Of a stretch of 64,000 bases of DNA, positions 1 through 7,655 are shown in pieces. The notes under the pieces are model-generated. The model searched no databases. It had not been told where the DNA came from and saw only the letters and a program-made list of their open reading frames with translations. A program made the position numbers and the translations under genes. How positions within the stretch are numbered: the stretch's first letter is position 1; every line of letters begins with the position of its first letter. Origin of the DNA: an uncultured Bermanella sp. (GTDB lineage: Bacteria > Pseudomonadota > Gammaproteobacteria > Pseudomonadales > Oceanobacteraceae); NCBI GenBank assembly GCA_913058575.1, contig CAJXRF010000021.1:1-64000 (forward strand), written 5' to 3'.

Positions 1-13
1 CTCGTTCAACAAT

Positions 14-50
14 AGGATAAGTCGCGGCTATCGCGCGACTTATCCTTATT
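14..50. terminator. Intrinsic terminator-like hairpin
   Basis: A perfect 13-bp stem (14-26 pairing with 34-46) with a 7-nt loop is followed by TATT. It probably ends a gene lying left of the window. The symmetry would let it work on either strand. Confidence 0.6.
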
Positions 51-516
51 CGTTATGCTCTACAGCGTTCCATATTCTTCTAATAATTGCTTAGCCCTTC
101 ATATTTCAATTTATGACGTTTTGATGCTTAGCCTGGCATCGATATCGCTTTAACTACGCGCTCATCAAATAAATTTTATTTAATTGTTATAATATTTTCA
201 TGGCTGACTTTAAATTTGGTTTAGCAAAGTCAAATAAAGTCTGACTGGATTGTTTTACAAGGCTATAGCTTATAGCGCTGCGTGCCCCTTTCTTATATGT
301 TTGATTGATTGTCTATTTAAATTTTTAAGCGATGCATTACTTTTAACAAAACATAAAAAGGTGTTTGATGTTTTATTGTATTTACAATAATAAAGCTACG
401 AAAAAATGAAAGTAAATACTCTAAAATAAACAATACCTATCTGTATATAAAAAATTTTAATGCTAACAAATATAGCTCGTTAAGGACGGGTGTACTAAGT
501 ATGGAATAAACAAAAA

Positions 517-540
517 AATAACCATGACTTCATGGTTATT
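517..540 (-). terminator. Hairpin with minus-strand T run
   Basis: AATAACCATG pairs with CATGGTTATT around a 4-nt loop. Read on the minus strand it is followed by a run of T, as in an intrinsic terminator. No minus-strand gene is visible just upstream of it, so it may insulate the operon starting at 759 or belong to an unseen small transcript. Confidence 0.45.
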
Positions 541-758
541 GTGTGATTAATAGTGACACAGCTCATAACTATTAACTAGTTCAAAGAAAAAATTTTAATA
601 ATTATTTTTTAAGAAAAATCATTGAATTGAAGTTATTCGTCTCTTTAATGCCTCTCTTCCCCGTCATGTTGTTCAAAATTACAATTTTAATAATAATTTT
701 TTGATTGGCGTTTTTTAAAATTTATAGCGAATGGGAAGCGCAAAAAAGAGGGCTAGAG

Positions 759-3710
759 ATGCTAAAAGATATAGAGGAAATGAATACGCACACACAAAGT
801 AATGACTTGGGTTATTTTGGTGCGAATTTAACTGAACAAAACCATGAATTAGATAAGGATATTAAAGGCTACTATCAATCTTATAGTCGCCCTGGTTTAA
901 GTCGATTACTTAAAACATTGGATATGCAACATATCTATACAAGAGGACAGGGGAATTATCTTTATTATCAAGATGAGGGAAAAGAGGTTGCTGTTCTAGA
1001 TGCTTTAGGTGGATTTGGAGCCTGTATTTTTGGTCATAACTATCCTCCACTGGTTAATCGCCTTCAGGATATGTTAATAAAGCAAACCCCATTTTTAGCT
1101 CAGGGCAGCACTCGCCCTAATACGGCGCTTCTTGGTAAGAAATTAAACGCAATGCTAGAAGATAGATTTCATAAATCTTTTGTGAGTATTACGCTGAATA
1201 CGGGGGCGGATGCCGTTGAAGCTTCTTTAAAGCACTCAGAACTAAGAAGAAAAAATAAACTTGAAAGTAAAATAGACCATTTTATTGGTCAGCTAAGATT
1301 AGCCCAAAAAGCACTGCGTAATGACGGCGCAGAATTTAATTCTGAATTTTTAAATTCAGTTTCAAAACACCTTGGCTCACATGTGACGAATTTCCATATG
1401 GCTTTTATACAGTTAGAAGCCAAAGCCAAAGGTCTACTGTCTGTTCGACCCACCTGTTTATCGGTAAATCGTGCCTATCATGGTAAAACCACTGGCGCTT
1501 TACAGCTGACACACGGTGAGGCTTACCGAACACCGTTTTCCTCATTAGGGCCCATTAGTGAATTTATTTGCCCAGATGAAAATGGATCTTTAAATAACGC
1601 CATTGAAAATACCTTGTTAAGCCTTCCAGTCATAAACCTAGTTGGCAATGAAATAGTTTTCAATACTGAAAATTTTACAAACATTAGTGCCTTGTTTGTA
1701 GAGCCATTGCAAGGAGAGGGTGGCATACATGCCTTGGATAAATCATTCTTAATTAAATGCCGTGAAGTAGCCAGTGATCATGATTTCTTATTGGTATTTG
1801 ATGAAATTCAATCGGGCATGGGACGTACCGGTACGTTTTTATATTGTGAACAGGCGGGTGTTTGCCCTGATGTTATTTTATTGTCAAAAAGTTTAGGGGG
1901 AGGGTTAAGCAAAATATCTGTTGCTGCATTTGAAAAAAGCATTTATGAGCCTGATTTTGATGAAGTGCATAGTTCAACCTTTGCCGAAGATGATTTAAGT
2001 GCAGGCATTGCCTTAGATGCGTTGACCCTGATATCTCAACCTAAATTGTTGGCGCGCGCTACAAACATGGGTGTGTACTTAAAAAACAAACTTAACGAAA
2101 TGTCAAAAGCTTTTCCTAGTGTGATTCATGAAGTGCGAGGGGAGGGGCTATTTTTAGGGTTAGTGTTTAAACCTCAGGTTCATAGCGAATCGTTTGTGAT
2201 TCGCTTTTTATCGGATACAAAAATGCTGGGTTATACCCTTGCTGGTTATTTATTGCATGAAATGAACATTCGTATCGGCACAACACTGTCCGATGGCTTG
2301 GTACTTCGAATTGAACCGTCATTATTTATTACAGAAGCAGAGTGTGACTATTTAGTACAAGGGCTAATGAGCGCCGCTGAGTGTATTCAAAAGGCCAATG
2401 CTTATGAATTAACAAAATATATGGTGGGCTTACAACGAGATAAGCAAGGGGATATTAAAGACTTTAGGGGCATTAACTGTGGGAAGTTACCAAAATTTGA
2501 GCCTAATTTGCCAACAGTAACGTTTGTGGCCACTCCTGCTTCGGCATTGCATGTGATGGACAGTGATGAAAGCTTGAAGCTGTATAAGCCAAAGCAAGTA
2601 GTGGATTTGTTGGCCAAAATAGTGGAAGTATTGGGGCCAGTAGAAACAGAAACCCGCACCATTGAATCGATCACGGGAGAAAAAATAAATTTCAGAATGC
2701 TGGTGTTGATGTATGACCCTATCTTTATTAGCAAGCGTCTATCCTCGGGTTATTTACAAGATATTCTCGAGAATATTATAGAGGTGCAAAAAGATTCAGA
2801 GCGCTTAAACCACAAGGTATTAGGCTTAGGTTCTTATACCTCCATTGTCTCTCATAACGGCTTAGATTTAGTGAGTGATGATATATCCCTTACCACCGGC
2901 AATGCATTAACGGTCGGGATGGGGGCTAGGGCGATTCTAAAATCGGCCCAAGAGCATCAGCTTGATTTATCTACATGCACGATGGCGGTACTGGGAGCTG
3001 GCGGTAATATTGGTTCTGTTTATTCTGAAGTATTGAGTGATCATGTTCCAAGATTAATTTTAATTGGGCGTGAAAATCGTCTGGCTCGTCTTCACCAAAC
3101 GGCTGTAACGATTTATCGACAAGCTCATGATGCGATCCAACATAAAAATGTGGCATCAGGCAGTGTGGCAGAATTTTTGGCTGCTACTAAAAGCTATCAA
3201 GACTGGGTTTTAATGCATGATGAATCTCAAAATAGCTACGAGGCCTTGATTCAGTCTTTACAAGATGAATTAGGGGATGACAGTCCTATTTTAGTGACAT
3301 CAGATAATGCCTGGTTAAAGCATTCGAACTTAATATTAACCTGTAGTAATGCCCCCACTCCGATTGTTTTTCCGAATATGTTAGGTAAGCAAAAAACCAT
3401 TATTTGTGATGTGTCGGTGCCACAGGATGTGGATGATAGCGTTGCTCATGACTGTGACAATGTAGAAGTTATCCGTGGTGGATTAGTGAGATTGCCAAGA
3501 AACCCTGAAATTGAATGGCTTGGAAATCAATGCTTGGGTAAAGGGGTGAGCTACGCCTGCATGGCTGAAACCATGTTACTGGGACTGGATGGGTGTAGAG
3601 AGCACGGTAGCTATGGGAAAATCAGCAAACAAGAAGTGATCAAAATATTGGGTGTTGCGGATATTCATGGTTTTGAATTGGCCAAAATAAAAGTTGAAAA
3701 AATATTTTAA
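759..3710 (+). CDS. Class III aminotransferase fused to acyl-ACP reductase-like domain
   Basis: A 983-residue fusion. Residues about 60-560 are a class III PLP aminotransferase: VFDEIQSGMGRTG carries the cofactor-binding Asp and LLSKSLGGG has the likely Schiff-base Lys377. An unusual helical insertion of roughly 65 residues precedes the conserved AYHGKT. Residues about 640-983 resemble cyanobacterial long-chain acyl-ACP reductase (AAR): GLGSYTSIVSHNGLDL, TTGNALTVG, the nucleotide-binding GAGGNIG at 746-752, and YACMAETMLL, whose Cys934 aligns with the AAR catalytic cysteine (Cys294 of the Synechococcus enzyme). Inference: acyl-ACP or acyl-CoA is reduced to an aldehyde that the aminotransferase domain converts to an amine. 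The start at 759 is chosen for GAGGG six bases upstream; an in-frame TTG at 705 has no such site. First gene of an operon with the next two. Confidence 0.85.
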   Translation: MLKDIEEMNTHTQSNDLGYFGANLTEQNHELDKDIKGYYQSYSRPGLSRLLKTLDMQHIYTRGQGNYLYYQDEGKEVAVLDALGGFGACIFGHNYPPLVNRLQDMLIKQTPFLAQGSTRPNTALLGKKLNAMLEDRFHKSFVSITLNTGADAVEASLKHSELRRKNKLESKIDHFIGQLRLAQKALRNDGAEFNSEFLNSVSKHLGSHVTNFHMAFIQLEAKAKGLLSVRPTCLSVNRAYHGKTTGALQLTHGEAYRTPFSSLGPISEFICPDENGSLNNAIENTLLSLPVINLVGNEIVFNTENFTNISALFVEPLQGEGGIHALDKSFLIKCREVASDHDFLLVFDEIQSGMGRTGTFLYCEQAGVCPDVILLSKSLGGGLSKISVAAFEKSIYEPDFDEVHSSTFAEDDLSAGIALDALTLISQPKLLARATNMGVYLKNKLNEMSKAFPSVIHEVRGEGLFLGLVFKPQVHSESFVIRFLSDTKMLGYTLAGYLLHEMNIRIGTTLSDGLVLRIEPSLFITEAECDYLVQGLMSAAECIQKANAYELTKYMVGLQRDKQGDIKDFRGINCGKLPKFEPNLPTVTFVATPASALHVMDSDESLKLYKPKQVVDLLAKIVEVLGPVETETRTIESITGEKINFRMLVLMYDPIFISKRLSSGYLQDILENIIEVQKDSERLNHKVLGLGSYTSIVSHNGLDLVSDDISLTTGNALTVGMGARAILKSAQEHQLDLSTCTMAVLGAGGNIGSVYSEVLSDHVPRLILIGRENRLARLHQTAVTIYRQAHDAIQHKNVASGSVAEFLAATKSYQDWVLMHDESQNSYEALIQSLQDELGDDSPILVTSDNAWLKHSNLILTCSNAPTPIVFPNMLGKQKTIICDVSVPQDVDDSVAHDCDNVEVIRGGLVRLPRNPEIEWLGNQCLGKGVSYACMAETMLLGLDGCREHGSYGKISKQEVIKILGVADIHGFELAKIKVEKIF

Positions 3711-3729
3711 AAATAAAAGGATAATGAAT

Positions 3730-4602
3730 ATGTCTAAAAATAATAGTTTGAAAAAGCCCGTATTGCCTAAAAATGAAAGTGGCGAAATGAGCGTTGACAA
3801 TATAGCCCCAAGGCGGTTTTTAATTGATTATGACGAGAGTGCTGATATTAAAAAACACTGGGTGAAAGACGATGGTTTTCTTACGCACTGGATGAATGCT
3901 TATACATTAACCATTCCAGGTGGTGAAGATTTTAATGTGCGTACCATTCGCAGCTACATTGATGATATTACAGATGAGTCATTACGCAATACAGCTCAAG
4001 GATTTGTAGCTCAAGAGTTATCTCATGGTAAGGCACATGGAGAATTTTTGAAGGTGTTAACTCGACAGGGTTACAATACAAAAATATTCTTGTCTATTTA
4101 TAATTTTCTATCGTTTAAGGTGTTAGAGCCACTATCTACTAAACTATCAAAGTTAGCGTTTGTGGTAGCGGTTGAGCGCATTAATGAGCTGATTGCCGAG
4201 GTTAATTTAGAACATAAGTTATTGGATGAAAGCCCAAGCGAAGCGGCCAATTTATATAAATGGCACTTTGCAGAAGAGATAGAGCATAAGTCTGTCGCTT
4301 ATGATATTTATCAAAATATATCTGGTAATCGATTCATGTTGGCTTACAGTACCCTGCTTTGTTATATCATTAATTTAACCTTTTTGATTTTTGGTACCAC
4401 TGCTTGCATGGTTCAAGATGGCAGTATTTTGAATCCTAAAAATTGGTTAAGAGGGTTTAGATATTTCTTTACCAAAGAGAAATTCTTTTGGAAGTTAAGT
4501 TGGGGTTGCTTGGAGCTTCAGAAAAAGTCATTCCATCCTTCCCAAAATCAAAATTTGCATTTGGCAGAAGCCATATTAAAAAGCCGTGATATCACGGCTT
4601 AA
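3730..4602 (+). CDS. COG3687-type predicted metal-dependent hydrolase (ferritin-like)
   Basis: About 290 residues, matching the family annotated as predicted metal-dependent hydrolase (COG3687, PF10118). It has the RRFLIDY start of the domain and helical metal-ligand signatures AQELSHGKAHGEF near residue 100 and WHFAEEIEHKSVAYD near 180, the ExxH arrangement of ferritin-like diiron proteins. A hydrophobic stretch near residues 210-235 suggests membrane association. No biochemical function is established for the family. It begins 19 bases after the aminotransferase-reductase gene, preceded by AAAAGG; ATG 3724 is an equally possible start. Next to an acyl-ACP-reductase-like enzyme, a diiron oxygenase or hydrolase acting on a fatty aldehyde, amine or amide is a reasonable guess but unproven. 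Confidence 0.8.
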   Translation: MSKNNSLKKPVLPKNESGEMSVDNIAPRRFLIDYDESADIKKHWVKDDGFLTHWMNAYTLTIPGGEDFNVRTIRSYIDDITDESLRNTAQGFVAQELSHGKAHGEFLKVLTRQGYNTKIFLSIYNFLSFKVLEPLSTKLSKLAFVVAVERINELIAEVNLEHKLLDESPSEAANLYKWHFAEEIEHKSVAYDIYQNISGNRFMLAYSTLLCYIINLTFLIFGTTACMVQDGSILNPKNWLRGFRYFFTKEKFFWKLSWGCLELQKKSFHPSQNQNLHLAEAILKSRDITA

Positions 4603-4611
4603 GGAAGATAT

Positions 4612-5625
4612 ATGTCTAGTGCAATCACGTACTCGCCAGCGTTTAAAGACATCGATAACTTTTTAAGACGTTATGGCACGGGCAGTATGGCATTCTCGTC
4701 ATTGCAACCCGAATTGAAATATTTTATAGATAAAGATTTAGGCTATATGGCCTTTATATATCTGAAGGATAAGGTATGGGCACCCAAAGGCTTTAATGTC
4801 ATTTTAGGTGACCCCATTTGTAAAGAAGAAAATTTCGACCCGTTACTTGATAAATATATGGAAATGGTGGGTAAAGAAAATACAGCATTCGTGCATTTGT
4901 CAGCAGCCATTGCGTCAAAACTCAGTGCCAGAGGGATAAGGGTGAATCAAATGGGAGTGGAACATATGATTGATTTACCAACATTTGATGTGAAGCTGCC
5001 GGGTGCTAATTTTAGCCACGTTCGTAGATGGAGGAATAAATCAAAAAAAGAAGGCATTGAGGTTCGAGAACAGCCATTTGAGACTATCGACCCTAGCCAG
5101 TTTCAGGCGGTTAATAGCAACTGGCTTAGCCGTAAAGGAGGCTCTGAATACATAGGGCTAACTAGGCCCTTGCGTGTAGAGGATAAAAAAGATGTTCGCT
5201 ATTTTTGGGCATTCAAAGATGAACGCTTAGTGGGCTTTGCTTTTTTTGATCCAATGTACCGTGATGGTAATGTTTATGGTTATATTCATAATATTGCAAG
5301 GTTAGATGATACGTGCCCTAACGGCACCAATGATTTAATTATATTAACGGCGTTGGAGAAACTCAAAGAAGAAGGTTACCAAGTGTTGTCTTTAGGCCTG
5401 TCTCCTTTGGCTGGCATTGAAGATGATAAGTTGGCTTGCCATAAAGGCATCTCTTCCATATTGAAATTTATGTTTAAGCATTGTGAATTCGTTTACCCTT
5501 TTCAGGGCAATTTTTTTCATAAAGAAAAATATCGGTCACGAAAAGAGCAAACCTATTTGGCTATCTTGCCTGATAGTAGCTTATATCGCTTAATGGGTGT
5601 TTTTAGAACGCTGAAGATACTTTAA
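4612..5625 (+). CDS. DUF2156 (LPG synthase C-terminal-like) GNAT-fold protein
   Basis: 337 residues matching the DUF2156/PF09924 domain, the catalytic half of lysyl-phosphatidylglycerol synthase (MprF), here without the membrane flippase part. Visible signatures are SHVRRWRNKSKKEGIEV near residue 140, FWAFKDERLVGFAFFDP near 200 and the GNAT-like HNIARLDDTCPNGTNDLI near 225. Family members transfer aminoacyl or acyl groups to amines or lipid head groups; the substrates here are unknown. The gene starts nine bases after the COG3687 gene with an AAGGA ribosome-binding site, so the three genes are almost certainly one transcript. Inference: it conjugates an amine or lipid made by the upstream enzymes. 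Confidence 0.82.
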   Translation: MSSAITYSPAFKDIDNFLRRYGTGSMAFSSLQPELKYFIDKDLGYMAFIYLKDKVWAPKGFNVILGDPICKEENFDPLLDKYMEMVGKENTAFVHLSAAIASKLSARGIRVNQMGVEHMIDLPTFDVKLPGANFSHVRRWRNKSKKEGIEVREQPFETIDPSQFQAVNSNWLSRKGGSEYIGLTRPLRVEDKKDVRYFWAFKDERLVGFAFFDPMYRDGNVYGYIHNIARLDDTCPNGTNDLIILTALEKLKEEGYQVLSLGLSPLAGIEDDKLACHKGISSILKFMFKHCEFVYPFQGNFFHKEKYRSRKEQTYLAILPDSSLYRLMGVFRTLKIL

Positions 5626-5637
5626 ATAAAGGTAAAA

Positions 5638-5669
5638 TAAGAAGCCGAATCAGCTGATTCGGTTTCTTA
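5638..5669. terminator. Long palindromic hairpin ending the lipid operon
   Basis: A 32-base near-perfect palindrome centred on CAGCTG, with a single G-T pair, begins 12 bases after the DUF2156 stop codon. The right arm is T-rich. It most likely terminates the operon. Confidence 0.65.
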
Positions 5670-5704
5670 GGTTTAAACTAAAAAGATGTCATCGTGAGTG
5701 ATTA

Positions 5705-5814
5705 CCACCAATCGGCCGCCACTTGTATAGGGCTTGGATCACCTTGCAGAGAAACCCAAGAAACCAATGCCTGATTGGTTGATTTAAATTGAATGGCATT
5801 TGATAATTTAGGTG
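5705..5814 (-). pseudogene. Remnant of a DUF1223 gene 3' end
   Basis: This segment aligns with 10221-10330, the last 37 or so codons of the intact DUF1223 gene, at roughly 85 percent identity by hand alignment, including one small indel. An extra base at 5704 changes the end from Trp-Trp-Asn-Gly-stop to Trp-Trp-stop. No upstream part of the gene is present and homology fades after about 5815. It is a decayed partial duplicate, or the residue of a former tandem or flanking copy. Confidence 0.8.
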
Positions 5815-5976
5815 TTCATTATTTCAAAGGAATTTACACTTCATATTTGTAAGGTGTAAATGAAGAAAGTAAAATTGCCTGTGTCTCATTACAGTAAAAT
5901 GGTCCACTGAAATCAAGTAAAGCTTGAAGGATAACCACACGCACATATTTAGTTTCCTAAAATGTACGTCAATTGA

Positions 5977-6006
5977 GTATTAAAGAGCCCTAAGGCTCTT
6001 TAATAC
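5977..6006 (-). terminator. Terminator of the flavin oxidase gene
   Basis: A perfect 13-bp stem (GTATTAAAGAGCC and its complement) with a 4-nt loop lies directly after the stop codon of the minus-strand flavoprotein gene. Confidence 0.65.
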
Positions 6007-6008
6007 AG

Positions 6009-7619
6009 TTACATGCAAATATTGGCATCTTCAAAAAACTTGCCCGATTGGCAACTTGTCCCTTCGGTACAGTGTTCATCACTTTGACAGTAACATTCAC
6101 CGGTTAGGTTGCATTCTGGCGTTAAGTAATCACTAAGCGGTACATCCCCAGTGACACGTTTCCAAAATTGATTGGTAAAAACATTGTAAGGGTCCATGTC
6201 GGTCTTGGTGGCTAAAAACTCATTCCATTTAGGGTAACGGCTAGGAATATCTTCAAAAATAGCCACTGAGTTTTTTCCCCAATGTGGACGTGCACCATAT
6301 TTACGTAATGACATTTGTTCTATTTCCAAATTAACAAAATAATTTTTAGGCACCGCTTCACCGGCTTTACGTAAAGTGTATTCAATGCCTAAATAAGCGG
6401 TGTCTCGGCCAGCGCTCATGCCTAAATAGCTTGGTGAGGCTTTGCCAAAACGAAAATAAATGCCGTTAAGGGGGAAGCACGTTTTTTCATGACTGGCTAA
6501 AATTTGACGAACATCCTGAATCCAATTAGGCAATTCCTCTACTGGAATGGCCACTTCCTGTAAGGCTATGGGAAGTTTATCCCACACACATTTATCAGGT
6601 TCCCTGCAGCCAAAATATTGCATCTGATCCGATTGACCTACCGGACTATATTGAATAAAACCGGTATCTAAATCACGAAAGTAGGAGGAATCTCTGGCAC
6701 CATAGCGAACTTTGGCGGCTAAACATTGCAGGCCTGAATTGGATGTCTCATGAAGGGCATTAAATAATAGCCCAAAGAAATACTCTTGAATGCTCGACAC
6801 ATCGGCCTGAGCATTATAAGCATTGCCTTTCGTCTCCAGTGGGACCTCATCATAAGTGGTGGTGGTGTAACGGCCTATGCCAGGAAACCAAGCGACATTG
6901 GTGGAGTAATGGTTTCGAGCCAGATCAAGAATGACATTTTCCAAGTCAGAATCATCTCGGTAACCTTTAACCTGGGCCTCCACTTTGAAGGCATCTTCTA
7001 GCTGTATGGTGACTTCTACGACCACCCCCAGTACTCCTAGATTAACCCTAGCTGCATTAAGCGCTTCACCGGTTAATACTCGAACTTCCCCCAGCCCATC
7101 TACAATTTTCATCTCGGTGATATAATCTGCCAACATATTGCTGGGTTTCTGTAAGGTCGAACCATGGGTGCCACTGCCAAGCATGCCACCAATGGAAAAG
7201 GTACCTAACTCGGTGACCATATTGATCGCCAGTTTTTGTGGTCGTAGAAATTCATTTAAATCATTAAAACGCATGCCCGCTTCAACCGTAACGGTTTTTT
7301 GTGCAGCATTAAATACCAGTAAATCGTTCATATTTTCTAAGGTTATTTGAATTTGTCCATTGTCGGTACAGGCGGCATCAATTTGACTGGAAAATTTTCG
7401 ATTGCCGGTCATGATGGTTTGGTTGTTGGTCAAGGCATCCTGTACTATTTGTTGTACTTCAACCACTGTATTAGGACTGTGAATGGTATCTGGATAGCAT
7501 TCATAAGTGCCTTGATAATTCTTAATAGTGCTATCGGATTCAAGTGAGTTTATTTTTAAGGCGCCACCTAATATTAGAGCAGCGGTAGTTAAAGCCAGTA
7601 ATGGCTTCTTTAGTGTCAT
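6009..7619 (-). CDS. Secreted FAD-linked oxidase, D-arabinono-1,4-lactone oxidase type
   Basis: 536 residues. An N-terminal hydrophobic signal is followed by a PCMH-type FAD-binding domain (residues about 50-220; VTVEAGMRFNDL and GGMLGSGTHGS, the usual flavin-binding region). The C-terminal half resembles D-arabinono-1,4-lactone/L-gulonolactone oxidases, with RPHWGKN and DPYNVFTNQFWKR. Such enzymes oxidise sugar lactones with O2. The last 45 residues are cysteine-rich (eight Cys), which suggests a disulfide-stabilised periplasmic or extracellular tail not typical of the family core. ATG 7619 has AGGAGA six bases upstream, so it is preferred to the TTG at 7625. It follows the carotenoid-oxygenase-like gene by 36 bases, probably in one operon. 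Confidence 0.85.
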   Translation of the reverse strand: MTLKKPLLALTTAALILGGALKINSLESDSTIKNYQGTYECYPDTIHSPNTVVEVQQIVQDALTNNQTIMTGNRKFSSQIDAACTDNGQIQITLENMNDLLVFNAAQKTVTVEAGMRFNDLNEFLRPQKLAINMVTELGTFSIGGMLGSGTHGSTLQKPSNMLADYITEMKIVDGLGEVRVLTGEALNAARVNLGVLGVVVEVTIQLEDAFKVEAQVKGYRDDSDLENVILDLARNHYSTNVAWFPGIGRYTTTTYDEVPLETKGNAYNAQADVSSIQEYFFGLLFNALHETSNSGLQCLAAKVRYGARDSSYFRDLDTGFIQYSPVGQSDQMQYFGCREPDKCVWDKLPIALQEVAIPVEELPNWIQDVRQILASHEKTCFPLNGIYFRFGKASPSYLGMSAGRDTAYLGIEYTLRKAGEAVPKNYFVNLEIEQMSLRKYGARPHWGKNSVAIFEDIPSRYPKWNEFLATKTDMDPYNVFTNQFWKRVTGDVPLSDYLTPECNLTGECYCQSDEHCTEGTSCQSGKFFEDANICM

Positions 7620-7655
7620 GTCCAATCTCCTATGGGGGTGAAAAATAAATTTGTT

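Larger units (their letters stand above)
1..758. other. AT-rich intergenic region
   Basis: No convincing gene lies in this stretch. It holds two hairpins (14-46 and 517-540, listed separately) and long A/T runs. The promoter of the aminotransferase-reductase operon must lie in the last part, but I cannot pick out a clear -35/-10 pair because the sequence is so AT-rich. The in-frame TTG at 705 sits in a T/A-rich run with no ribosome-binding site, so 705-758 is treated as leader. Confidence 0.6.

Noticed and set aside
705-758. N-terminal extension of the aminotransferase-reductase from a TTG at 705
   Set aside because: The TTG sits in a T-rich run without a ribosome-binding site, whereas ATG 759 has GAGGG at ideal distance.
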